Shown here piece by piece: positions 6,135 to 13,364 of a stretch of DNA of 13,364 nucleotides (the stretch's first letter is position 1; each line of letters starts with the position of its first letter). This DNA is from Treponema sp. (GTDB lineage Bacteria > Spirochaetota > Spirochaetia > Treponematales > Treponemataceae). The notes under the pieces were generated by a model. That model was not told the origin of the DNA. It saw only the letters and a program-made list of their open reading frames with translations, and ran no database searches. The translations under genes were made by a program, and so were the position numbers. The DNA lies in NCBI GenBank assembly GCA_017421145.1, contig JAFOTA010000192.1, positions 1 through 13,364 on the forward strand. The letters are read 5' to 3'.

Positions 6135-7826
6135 ATGAGGATTTTGAATCTGGGATGCAGGAAAGATTTTAAAAATATTTTGTCCGTATTTGCGTGCGCA
6201 TTTTTTGTTTTTTCATTTTTTTCGTGCACCACTACGGATGAAAACGAAAGGATTCAAGCCGCAATAAATTACGGTGAGGAAGATGTCGTAAAGGATGAAA
6301 TAAAAGCCGTTGAGCGTCTTCTGGAAAAAAAACCGGTCGAAGCTTTATGGCGGTCTTCGGTGCTTGTAAGGAATGCTCCGGGGGGAGCCGGGGTTTCTGA
6401 AATTTTTGAAAAATGCGAAGAAAAAGCGGCTTCTCTATATGATTCGTTTTTGGAAGAAAAAAAATACATAGACGCAAAAAGAATCTATGACTCGCTTTCT
6501 GCCGTGGAAAGCAAAAAGATTGCTGAGCTGAAAAATGCACGGACACTTGAAACGCTTGTCAATTCTTCCGTTCCTTCCATGGAAAAATCTTCCGGGAATG
6601 AAAAGGTTTCCACCATGATAAACGGAACCGTCACAATTTATGTTGACAGGGGCATAAAAGTCGAGTCGGGAGTGGGCTATAAGGACACCGTTTTGGGAAG
6701 CGGATTTTTCATCTCAAAAAACGGTCACATCGTAACCAACTACCATGTCATATCTTCATGCGTCGATCCTGCTTACAACGGATATGCGAAGCTCATGATA
6801 ACGCTTGCCGGGGATGCTGACACAAAGATTCCTGCACGCGTTGTCGGCTATGACAAGACGCTTGACCTTGCGCTCCTAAAGACGGAAGTGGACGCTCCTT
6901 ATGTTTTTGAGCTTGGCTCCAGTTCTTCTCTTGATATAGGCGACAGGATTTTCGTAATCGGTTCACCGCTCGGATTGGACAGGACACTTACAAGCGGAAT
7001 CGTATCTGCCACCGACAGGGATCTTCTTCCGCTCGGAAAAGTTTTTCAGATTGATGCTGCCGTCAGCCCGGGAAATTCAGGCGGCCCGATGATTGATGCC
7101 CAGGGAAGGGTGTGCGCGGTAGTTTTTGCCGGAGTGCAGAATTACCAGGGATTGAATTTTGCCATACCGGTGGAATATCTAAAGGCGGAGCTTTCGGTCA
7201 TGTTTGCCGGAGGAAAAAAAATCCACGGCTGGATGGAAGCGTTCGGAAAAACAAAGCGTACTGCTGGTGCCGGTGCAAGAAACTGCGGCGTTGAAGTGCT
7301 TTATGTGATGCCCGGAGGAAAACTTGGTTTTTCAGGAATCAAGGCAGGTGAAAGTATAACCGCTCTTGACGGAAAGGCTGTATCTTCATTGGATGATCTT
7401 CATCTTTATCTTCTTGGAAAACAGGGTGACAGCATAATCAGGGTGACAGTAACGGAAGAAGATGAATCAGGAAAATCAGTTTCAAAAACCTATCCGGTAT
7501 ATCTTTCGCAGAGACCCGACAATCCGGGATATGCTTTTTATATGAACGACCTGATTTCTTCCGCTCTTTATCCTGTTGCGGGAATGGAACTTGTGAGAAG
7601 CTCCGTTTCTGACAAAAGGCTCTATTCGATAAAAAAAGTGCTGAAGAATTCAGCAGCCGATTCAGCAGGGTTCAGTGAAGGAGATCCGGTGAGGATAATT
7701 TCATGTGAGCTTAGCGAAGACAAATCTGCCCTGTCCGTACTGCTTTATGCGAACAAAAAAAAGAACGGATTTTTGGATTACGGAATGTCGCTTGCCGCAC
7801 CTTTGGACGGTTCACAATATTTTTGA
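6135..7826 (+). CDS. HtrA/DegP-like serine protease, predicted lipoprotein
   Basis: The 563-residue product starts with a long signal sequence (hydrophobic about 15-30) ending in FSFFSC, a relaxed spirochete-type lipobox with Cys31 as the probable lipidation site. Residues 35-150 are helical and charged, of unknown role. A trypsin-like S1C domain covers about 160-350: GSGFFISKNGHIVTNYHV gives His204, DKTLDLALLK gives Asp244, and SPGNSGGP gives Ser315, so the full catalytic triad is present. A PDZ domain lies at about 385-450, with the typical GIKAGESITALDGKAV turn. A second, diverged PDZ-like region is at about 470-560. HtrA proteases degrade or refold misfolded envelope proteins; the substrate here is unknown. 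It is 17 bases after the DxDxDG protein gene and 21 bases before lepA, so probably co-transcribed with both. The gene symbol is left empty because htrA, degP and degQ cannot be distinguished from sequence alone. Confidence 0.9.
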   Translation: MRILNLGCRKDFKNILSVFACAFFVFSFFSCTTTDENERIQAAINYGEEDVVKDEIKAVERLLEKKPVEALWRSSVLVRNAPGGAGVSEIFEKCEEKAASLYDSFLEEKKYIDAKRIYDSLSAVESKKIAELKNARTLETLVNSSVPSMEKSSGNEKVSTMINGTVTIYVDRGIKVESGVGYKDTVLGSGFFISKNGHIVTNYHVISSCVDPAYNGYAKLMITLAGDADTKIPARVVGYDKTLDLALLKTEVDAPYVFELGSSSSLDIGDRIFVIGSPLGLDRTLTSGIVSATDRDLLPLGKVFQIDAAVSPGNSGGPMIDAQGRVCAVVFAGVQNYQGLNFAIPVEYLKAELSVMFAGGKKIHGWMEAFGKTKRTAGAGARNCGVEVLYVMPGGKLGFSGIKAGESITALDGKAVSSLDDLHLYLLGKQGDSIIRVTVTEEDESGKSVSKTYPVYLSQRPDNPGYAFYMNDLISSALYPVAGMELVRSSVSDKRLYSIKKVLKNSAADSAGFSEGDPVRIISCELSEDKSALSVLLYANKKKNGFLDYGMSLAAPLDGSQYF

Positions 7827-7847
7827 AAAAAATAAAAGAGGATAAAA

Positions 7848-9653
7848 ATGGTTGAATTGAAATATAAGAGGAATTTTTGTATAACGGCACACATCGATCA
7901 CGGAAAATCGACTTTGGCCGACCGTCTGATTCAAAAGGCGAACATAATCGAAGAGCGTCAGATGATGAATCAGATTCTGGACAACATGGACATAGAGCGC
8001 GAGAGGGGAATCACGATAAAAAGCCAGGCCGTCACCATTCCATATCATGCGAAGGACGGACATGACTACGAGCTTAATTTCGTCGATACTCCCGGTCATG
8101 TTGATTTCAGCTATGAAGTGAGCCGTGCCATAGCTTCATGTGAGGGTGCGCTTCTTTTGATTGACGCTACGCAGGGTGTTGAAAGCCAGACAGTCAGCAA
8201 CATGTACATGGCTCTTGAACAGGATCTTACGATAGTTCCGGTCGTGAACAAAATAGATTTGGCAAGCGCGGACGTTGAAAGCGTAAAGCACCAGATTGAC
8301 CATGACCTTGGGCTTGATTCATCCGAGGCAATGCTTGTTTCTGCAAAGACCGGTCAGGGAATCGATGAGCTTATGGAAGCGATAGTCACAAAATTCCCGG
8401 CTCCTGAAGGCGATGCAGAAGCTCCGTTGAAAGCCCTGATCTTTGACTGCCATTATGATGAATACCGCGGAGTCATAGTCCACCTGAGGATCGTTGACGG
8501 ACGTGTAAAGCCCGGTGACATGATAACCCTCATGAGCAGCGGAGTCCAATACAAAGTGGAGCAGACCGGAGTTTTCAAAATCAGGTATGAGGAGACGGAT
8601 TATCTTGAAGCCGGTGACGTAGGCTATGTGATTGCCGGAATCAAAACCGTTTCGGATGTGCGCGTCGGTGATACGGTCACTTTGGCATCAAAACCTGCGC
8701 CTGAACCTTTGCCGGGATTCAAGGACGTAAAGCCCGTCGTGTTCTCTTCAATCTATCCGATAGATTCGAATGATTATGAAGAGCTTAAGGAAAGCATGGA
8801 AAAGCTCAAGCTGAACGATGCATCCCTTGTCTATGAAAAAGACAATTCCCTTGCGCTCGGAAACGGATTCCGCTGCGGCTTCCTTGGTCTTCTGCATCTT
8901 GAAATCATACAGGAGCGTCTTGAAAGGGATTTTGACCAGGTGATTATTTTCACGGCTCCCTCCGTTGCATACAAAGTAAAGCCTGCCGGCCACGATGAAA
9001 TTTCCGTTGACAACCCGGCCGATTTCCCGGAAGGAAAGATCGAATCTTCCATGGAACCGTACATCAGGGCAAGCATAATAACTCCGTCCGAATATCTCGG
9101 CTCGATCATGGAACTGTGCAGAATGAAGCGCGGCATCCAGAAAAACATGAACTATCTTGACGAAAAGCGCGTTGAGCTTACGTATGAAATGCCGCTTTCG
9201 GAAGTGCTTTTTGATTTCTATGACAAGCTAAAATCATACAGCCGCGGATATGCAAGCTTTGACTACGAAGTGATCGATTACCGTCCGACAGATCTCGTGA
9301 AGATTGACATACTTATAAACGGAAAGCCGGTCGATGCACTTGCGCAGCTTTGTTACCGTCCGAGTGCCGTTGAGCGTTCCAAGACAGTCTGTGAAAGGCT
9401 CAAAGGTGAAATTGCACGCCAGCAGTTCAAGATTGCCATACAGGGTGCCATCGGAAGCCAGATTATTGCGCGCGAAACCGTAAACCCTGTAAGAAAGGAC
9501 GTTCTTGCAAAATGTTACGGCGGTGACGTTACGAGAAAGAGAAAGCTTTTGGAAAAGCAGAAGGCAGGAAAAAAACGCATGCTCATGGCCGGAGACGTGG
9601 AGCTTCCTCAGAGTGCATTCCTTGCAGTCCTCAAAGAAAAGGAAGACAATTAA
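7848..9653 (+). CDS. lepA: Elongation factor 4 (EF4/LepA), ribosome-associated GTPase
   Basis: EF4 is a translational GTPase that acts on stalled or mispositioned ribosomes and affects initiation and subunit assembly. The 601-residue product matches the family length and is complete. GTPase motifs appear in order: AHIDHGKST (14-22, P-loop), RGITI (53-57, switch I), DTPGH (80-84, switch II), NKID (134-137) and VSAKTG. Domains II and III follow, with the EF4-typical GFRCGFLGLLHLEI, SVAYKV and PYIRASIITPSEYLG stretches. The EF4-specific C-terminal domain ends in KRKLLEKQKAGKKRM and PQSAFLAVLK. AGAGGA precedes the ATG. It is the last gene of the plus-strand group. Its stop lies 7 bases from the stop of the opposing gene, with no terminator visible. 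Confidence 0.97.
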   Translation: MVELKYKRNFCITAHIDHGKSTLADRLIQKANIIEERQMMNQILDNMDIERERGITIKSQAVTIPYHAKDGHDYELNFVDTPGHVDFSYEVSRAIASCEGALLLIDATQGVESQTVSNMYMALEQDLTIVPVVNKIDLASADVESVKHQIDHDLGLDSSEAMLVSAKTGQGIDELMEAIVTKFPAPEGDAEAPLKALIFDCHYDEYRGVIVHLRIVDGRVKPGDMITLMSSGVQYKVEQTGVFKIRYEETDYLEAGDVGYVIAGIKTVSDVRVGDTVTLASKPAPEPLPGFKDVKPVVFSSIYPIDSNDYEELKESMEKLKLNDASLVYEKDNSLALGNGFRCGFLGLLHLEIIQERLERDFDQVIIFTAPSVAYKVKPAGHDEISVDNPADFPEGKIESSMEPYIRASIITPSEYLGSIMELCRMKRGIQKNMNYLDEKRVELTYEMPLSEVLFDFYDKLKSYSRGYASFDYEVIDYRPTDLVKIDILINGKPVDALAQLCYRPSAVERSKTVCERLKGEIARQQFKIAIQGAIGSQIIARETVNPVRKDVLAKCYGGDVTRKRKLLEKQKAGKKRMLMAGDVELPQSAFLAVLKEKEDN

Positions 9654-9660
9654 AAGTATC

Positions 9661-11316
9661 CTAAATGATTTTGAGAAACGAATCTATTTCTGCACGCACC
9701 CTTTTCAAAAACGGCGGTTCTATAGAAAGCCTGTAGCCGTCGGGGAAGTGCAGGAAAAGATATTCCCTCTGAATCAATATTTCCCTTATCTGATCTGAAA
9801 GCCCCTTTTCTTTTTCAAAGTACTCTGATTTTTCACCGTTTGAAAGAAGATCCCTGAGCTTTAAAAGTTCGTTCCTTTCATCTTTCAGGAATTTTTCCGC
9901 ATCCCCGGAGCCTTTGCGCATAGTACTGAAGATTTCATAAAATCTTTCTGCAGAGCCTTCATCCTTTGTAAAATTTTCAGCCGCTTTTTCCGGCGGAATT
10001 TTTTCAAGCCCCAGATCAAGCCCGCTTTTCCCTATGTCGAATATGTTTTTGATTCCAGAAAATCTGCTTGCAAAATCATTTCGGTAAGAAAGCATTACGG
10101 GTGTCGTCACTGCATTTTTCATGTCCTTTCCCTGAATCATGCTTGCGCCGAATGAAAATGCCGCGTCTATGTTTTCTATCTGATTCAGCCTGTCAGCGGA
10201 AAAAAGCCGTGCCTTGTGCGCAGGACTTCCCTTTGCATGTGTCTTTCCTATGCTGTAGCTGAAATCAAGCCCCGTGACGAAAACCGGAACGGAATCATCT
10301 TTTCTGAGCCTTAGAGCAATGTACGCCGCCGCAAGTCCGACCGAACCGAGAGGAGGAATAAAATCCGGGACAATTTTTTTTATTTTGTCCAGATAATTAA
10401 GCTCTGCAAATTCAGACGCGAACCATACCGTCCTGTTTTTGAAAAGATTCTGCACCTGTGGTCTTGAACAAAGGTCCGCAAAAAAAACTGAGCTGCAATC
10501 TCCGCTTCCTATGTATGCCTTTTGTATTGCAAACTGCGGTTCAAGAGCTGTCACTGCATCAACCTTTATGCCCCGGTCAAGAAGGAAGGTCAGGGATGCA
10601 TCCACTGAAACAGTAAAGAATTTTCCTCCGCGAAGTGCATCCAAAAGCGTGGGAGAGCTGTCAAGGCATTGGTCAGCGCTTTCTCCCGCACCGAACACTA
10701 TGATCGGTTTTGAAACGGTTCTGTCGGTCATGCTCAGAAAATAATCGGAATCCAGACACCGGAGATTTTTCATTATGTTCTTTGAAAAAAGCCTTCCCAT
10801 CTTTACGAGCGTCACCCGGTTTTTCCAGAAAGTCGAGATTATTTCCTGTGCCGCAGAAAAAATGAGCTTGTAGATTTCTGGGTTGAAAGATTTTCCGGCG
10901 CAAAAATCAATCTGTACCGCACGCCTGATTGTTCCGGCATTCACCGTTTTTCGCAGGAAGCTGTCCATTTCCGGAAGATTTTTCGTTGAAAAAAGATGCA
11001 CGTTCGAAAAATCTGTTCCCGGATTTTCTTCTTTGATTTTTTTGAGCGAACCTTCTGAAAGTGCAAAAAGATTTTCGTCATCTTCCGCAGCAAAAATCAC
11101 GCAGCCTTCAGGAAGCTTTTTGATTAAATCAGTAAGTCCGTAAAAAAGGCACGGTGAATTTATTATGACAAGGGTAGATGGAAGCAGCTCAAGTTTTTGT
11201 ATGAGCGATGTGACTGATCTTGCCGGATTGTATTTTGAGTAAAGTAAGCGTCCCCTGTATAAAACAGAAAACCCCGAACCGGTGTCAACCAGACGGGGCT
11301 TGTTATCTTCTTCCAT
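9661..11316 (-). CDS. DUF115 / MAF-family protein (MptE-like fold)
   Basis: The 551-residue product carries the DUF115 core (Pfam MAF_flag10 / MptE-like) at about residues 203-355. IIVFGAGESADQCLDSSP (205-222) is the nucleotide-binding-like glycine loop. VSVDASLTFLLDRGIKVDAV (236-255) and FVTGLDFSYSIGKTHAKGSP (346-365) match the conserved D-containing motifs. The N-terminal 200 residues look like an accessory domain, and the C-terminal 120 are charged and helical. Relatives include motility-associated factors linked to flagellin glycosylation and archaeal pterin kinases; which activity applies here cannot be told, and glycosylation in a spirochete is only a guess. Its ATG is 7 bases after the PpiD-like stop and lacks a Shine-Dalgarno, so translation is probably coupled to that gene. 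No signal peptide or membrane segment is seen, so it is likely cytoplasmic. Confidence 0.85.
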   Translation of the reverse strand: MEEDNKPRLVDTGSGFSVLYRGRLLYSKYNPARSVTSLIQKLELLPSTLVIINSPCLFYGLTDLIKKLPEGCVIFAAEDDENLFALSEGSLKKIKEENPGTDFSNVHLFSTKNLPEMDSFLRKTVNAGTIRRAVQIDFCAGKSFNPEIYKLIFSAAQEIISTFWKNRVTLVKMGRLFSKNIMKNLRCLDSDYFLSMTDRTVSKPIIVFGAGESADQCLDSSPTLLDALRGGKFFTVSVDASLTFLLDRGIKVDAVTALEPQFAIQKAYIGSGDCSSVFFADLCSRPQVQNLFKNRTVWFASEFAELNYLDKIKKIVPDFIPPLGSVGLAAAYIALRLRKDDSVPVFVTGLDFSYSIGKTHAKGSPAHKARLFSADRLNQIENIDAAFSFGASMIQGKDMKNAVTTPVMLSYRNDFASRFSGIKNIFDIGKSGLDLGLEKIPPEKAAENFTKDEGSAERFYEIFSTMRKGSGDAEKFLKDERNELLKLRDLLSNGEKSEYFEKEKGLSDQIREILIQREYLFLHFPDGYRLSIEPPFLKRVRAEIDSFLKII

Positions 11317-11323
11317 AAAAAGA

Positions 11324-12925
11324 TTAGTTGGCGAACAAGTCTGAGTTGTAGAATGTTTTGTAGAAGTCGTTCACAAGATCAGGAGAAGACATGATTGCTG
11401 TCATTGCGCTGTCATAGTCGTAATCAGAGGCCTGATTTACATAACCATCTTTTGCAACGGTGTCTTCCTTTTCGATTGAAACGCACTTTGCTACGATTAC
11501 GTTTGAACCGAGAACGAACGGAGAGCTTATCTCATTTTCTTTGAGGGAGAACATAGTCTTGAATGCAGATGCGTTTGATGAAAGGCTGCTGAGCTGAGAA
11601 ACATCGGTCGGAACAGTGTCAAAGAATGCTGAGTTTCCGTAGTTCACAGGGAATGCAGGAACGTCAATGGCCTTGACTCCGTAGTTTCTGCATGCGCTTT
11701 CGAATTTGTCAAGCTCCACGATATTTTCACCGCCGGCAGCAATCAGCCTCTGGTCTGCACGGACGTTCGGATCAAGCACGCGTCCTTCTTCTCCGTCTGA
11801 AACGTCGATGATTACAGGCTGTGCGATTGAAGCGTCATAGATGAATTTGTTTGCCATTTCGGTGTAGTAGTTTTCGATGTAGCTGATTTCATATGACTTT
11901 ATATATGAAAGAACGGTGTCGATCGTTTCGTCTTTCGTCAAGTCCGGGCTTGTGTATGCTCCGTCGCAGCGGAAAATCGTATATCCCCTTGAAGTTTGGA
12001 TAACGTCTGAAACAGCTCCTGTTGAAAGTCCGGTTACTGTCTGGAGGTCTGCTTCGTTAGGAATCGTGTTCTTCAGCTGATAGTAATACTGGTTTGAAAG
12101 CTTTCCGTCGTCTTCTGAAAAAAGCTTTTCGGAGATTGTCTTGGCTGCATCGTCGAACGTAAGCTCTCCGCCCTGAATCTGCTTGAGGATGTTCTCTGCA
12201 TCTGCTTTTTCCGAGAGAGTCACTGCAGAAAAATTGTAGAGACGGAATGTGTCCTTGTTGTTTTCCGCATACTTGACGGCTTCTTCCTTCGGGAGGTCTG
12301 ATGTGCTCAATGCCATAAGCTTGAATGCATGCTTTTCAGTTCCCATTGATGAGATGAACAGGTTTTCTTTTGATGAAACCTTGAGTCCGTAAAGATTGTT
12401 GGAACCAAAAACATCGTCTGAAAAACGTGAGCGGAGAAGGCTTTCCTCTGCTGATGCACGGAGTTCGGATTTTGTGGCTTCGTCGGTCTGGTTGTAGATC
12501 TTTGAAGAATATTCTCCGTTTTCATCGCGGAAATAAGGGATTATGAGCCTGTTGACCGCAGCTTTCGGCACTGAATAGCCTGCGCCTTTGACTGCATCTT
12601 CAAAATACATGTTCTTTACCGTAGTTTCGAATGCGCTTTCAAAAATGTAGCTGTATATCTGGTTTACGTCGTATCCCATGCTCTGATAGTTCTGTGCTAT
12701 ATTGGAAACGTTCGCCGCAAAATCAGATCCGGCCTTGTATTCGATTTTCTGTCCCTTGTATTTTCCGAAAACACGGGTCTGGTTTTTCTGCATGATTGAC
12801 TGGATTACGGCAGATCCTCCCGTAGGAATGAATACTAATGCTGAGATTACAAGAACGATAACCGCGCCGATTTTAACGTTGTCAGCCTTTTTTTTGGCCG
12901 TCTTTTCATTTGCTTCTTCTGCCAT
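11324..12925 (-). CDS. PpiD/SurA-like membrane-anchored chaperone, parvulin-type domains
   Basis: The 533-residue product has a basic cytoplasmic tail (AKKKADNVK), one membrane segment at about 18-41, and a long extracytoplasmic part, the topology of PpiD. Residues 50-200 resemble the SurA_N-type chaperone region. A parvulin-like domain covers about 215-325, and a second, more degraded one about 390-490 (its end, FSLKENEISSPFVLGSNVIV, is typical). Parvulin isomerases normally have a histidine at the start of the domain (HIL) and another near the end (GYHI). Here the matching stretches read NFSAV and GYTIF, and the only histidine I see in the protein is residue 199, before the domain. A holdase or chaperone role without isomerase activity is therefore likelier. 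AAGGA lies 9 bases before the ATG. It is first in an operon with the DUF115 gene and has a near-consensus promoter about 100 bases upstream. Confidence 0.85.
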   Translation of the reverse strand: MAEEANEKTAKKKADNVKIGAVIVLVISALVFIPTGGSAVIQSIMQKNQTRVFGKYKGQKIEYKAGSDFAANVSNIAQNYQSMGYDVNQIYSYIFESAFETTVKNMYFEDAVKGAGYSVPKAAVNRLIIPYFRDENGEYSSKIYNQTDEATKSELRASAEESLLRSRFSDDVFGSNNLYGLKVSSKENLFISSMGTEKHAFKLMALSTSDLPKEEAVKYAENNKDTFRLYNFSAVTLSEKADAENILKQIQGGELTFDDAAKTISEKLFSEDDGKLSNQYYYQLKNTIPNEADLQTVTGLSTGAVSDVIQTSRGYTIFRCDGAYTSPDLTKDETIDTVLSYIKSYEISYIENYYTEMANKFIYDASIAQPVIIDVSDGEEGRVLDPNVRADQRLIAAGGENIVELDKFESACRNYGVKAIDVPAFPVNYGNSAFFDTVPTDVSQLSSLSSNASAFKTMFSLKENEISSPFVLGSNVIVAKCVSIEKEDTVAKDGYVNQASDYDYDSAMTAIMSSPDLVNDFYKTFYNSDLFAN

Positions 12926-12969
12926 GATAAAAAGTCCTTACTATTGAAGATTTTTTTATGCGCCATCTT

Positions 12970-12999
12970 ATAATGGCTGTTCCTTCTGCGCACTGTCAA
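12970..12999 (-). promoter_or_regulatory. Possible second promoter for the PpiD-like operon
   Basis: On the minus strand TTGACA (12999-12994) is followed after 18 bases by CATTAT (12975-12970), a weak -10. It lies downstream of the stronger promoter at 13023-13051, and its -35 overlaps a palindrome, so it may be a chance match. Confidence 0.3.
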
Positions 13000-13007
13000 G
13001 CTGACAG
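12993..13007. repeat. Perfect 6-3-6 palindrome in the PpiD-like leader
   Basis: CTGTCA and TGACAG flank AGC. It lies between the main minus-strand promoter and the gene, so it could act as an operator or as a small hairpin in the leader RNA. No regulator can be named. Confidence 0.5.
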
Positions 13008-13022
13008 ACCGCATAGGCGATA

Positions 13023-13051
13023 ATTTTATCATTGTATAAAATTGGTGTCAA
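13023..13051 (-). promoter_or_regulatory. Main promoter of the PpiD-like / DUF115 operon
   Basis: On the minus strand TTGACA (13051-13046), a 17-base spacer and TAAAAT (13028-13023) match the vegetative consensus at 11 of 12 positions. Transcription would start near 13016, giving a leader of about 90 bases that includes the palindrome at 12993-13007. Confidence 0.75.
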
Positions 13052-13147
13052 CATTATATCCGTTTTCTGCATCGTAAAATTTCCTGAATAATCCATGGAT
13101 TTTTTTTTGGATATGCCCTTTTGTTTGATATTTTTTACGTTTGGTTG

Positions 13148-13176
13148 TTGACATAGAAAATCAAAGATGATATAGT
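13148..13176 (+). promoter_or_regulatory. Sigma-70-type promoter of tRNA-Asp
   Basis: TTGACA (13148-13153), a 17-base spacer and TATAGT (13171-13176) precede the tRNA by 11 bases, so transcription would start about 5 bases before the mature 5' end. A/T-rich DNA upstream could act as an UP element. The hexamers and spacing are the same as at the ispE promoter. Confidence 0.85.
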
Positions 13177-13187
13177 ATGCACATTCA

Positions 13188-13261
13188 GGGGGTTTAGCGA
13201 AGCTGGTTATCGCGCTGGCCTGTCACGCCGGAGATCACGGGTTCGAGCCCCGTAACTCCCG
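13188..13261 (+). tRNA. tRNA-Asp (anticodon GTC)
   Basis: The acceptor arms GGGGGTT (13188-13194) and AACTCCC (13254-13260) pair with one G-U. The D-stem is GCGA/TCGC. The anticodon stem CTGGC/GCCGG encloses CTGTCAC, which reads GTC. The T-arm is ACGGG-TTCGAGC-CCCGT. The discriminator is G13261, as expected for Asp identity. The 3' CCA is not encoded. Confidence 0.95.
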
Positions 13262-13264
13262 TTT

Positions 13265-13302
13265 AAGCCATCCGTTCTTTTTATTCGGGTGGTTTTTTTA
13301 TT
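13265..13302 (+). terminator. Intrinsic terminator after tRNA-Asp
   Basis: AAGCCATCCG (13265-13274) pairs with CGGGTGGTTT (13286-13295) over 10 bp with two G-U pairs, around an 11-base loop, and runs into a T-tract. It suggests tRNA-Asp is a single-gene unit. Confidence 0.75.
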
Positions 13303-13342
13303 CTTGCATCGGTTGAAATCCGCTTGCAGGGCTTACACCTAT

Positions 13343-13364
13343 CGGGCAATAGCGCAGTTGGTAG
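13343..13364 (+). tRNA. Probable tRNA, 5' part only (window edge)
   Basis: CGGGCAA, then TA, then GCGC followed by AGTTGGTAG has the form of an acceptor arm, U8/A9 and D-arm. The anticodon lies outside the window. The C at position 1 and the GCGC D-stem would suit tRNA-Pro, but identity cannot be settled. No convincing promoter lies between the preceding terminator and this start. Confidence 0.6.

Noticed and set aside
12847..13032. Minus-strand 61-codon basic ORF across the PpiD-like start
   Set aside because: It overlaps the N-terminal coding region and leader of the PpiD-like gene in another frame; the basic composition comes from reading lysine-rich codons out of frame.
13090..13106. ATCCATGGAT followed by a run of T as a terminator
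   Set aside because: The palindrome has no loop and cannot form a usable hairpin, and no plus-strand gene precedes it. It is probably A/T-rich DNA upstream of the tRNA-Asp promoter.

Overview
The window reads as a stretch of core chromosome from a spirochete, most likely a host-associated Treponema. That assignment is inferred from protein character and gene mix (an MEP-pathway kinase, SpoVG, a CTC-type L25, a lipoprotein with a relaxed lipobox, a DUF115/Maf-type protein) and not from any database match. There is no insertion sequence, prophage, CRISPR array or recognisable defence or secretion island. Nearly all coding sequence is housekeeping or envelope-related.

Layout. (1) 1-200: the tail of an unseen transcription unit, with a possible 34-residue single-span membrane peptide and a strong intrinsic terminator. 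(2) 201-457: a gene-free region holding a short palindrome and a larger nested inverted-repeat element with two perfect hairpins. (3) 458-2473, plus strand: a consensus promoter, then ispE, spoVG, tRNA-Gln(TTG) and rplY (L25/CTC), closed by an intrinsic terminator. No separate promoter is evident before spoVG, the tRNA or rplY, so this looks like one mixed mRNA/tRNA unit. (4) 2474-9653, plus strand: tilS, a signal-peptide protein with acidic DxDxDG-type loops, an HtrA-like lipoprotein serine protease, and lepA (EF4), closely spaced. (5) 12925-9661, minus strand: a membrane-anchored PpiD/SurA-like protein followed after 7 bases by a DUF115/MAF-family protein. This pair converges on lepA with only 7 bases between the two stop codons and no visible terminator. 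(6) 12926-13187: a regulatory region with a near-consensus minus-strand promoter for the PpiD-like operon and a near-consensus plus-strand promoter for tRNA-Asp. (7) 13188-13364: tRNA-Asp(GTC), an intrinsic terminator, and the first bases of what is probably another tRNA cut off by the window edge.

How the genes fit together. The left operon mixes isoprenoid precursor synthesis, a nucleic-acid-binding regulator and translation components. The middle set pairs tRNA modification and a translation factor with two exported proteins. The HtrA-like lipoprotein and the PpiD-like protein both belong to families that handle protein folding and quality control outside the cytoplasm, though they sit in opposing transcription units. 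The least explained items are the nested palindromic element before ispE, the DxDxDG exported protein, the parvulin-like protein that has lost its catalytic histidines, and its pairing with a DUF115 protein. I did not find convincing evidence of a wholly new multi-gene system.
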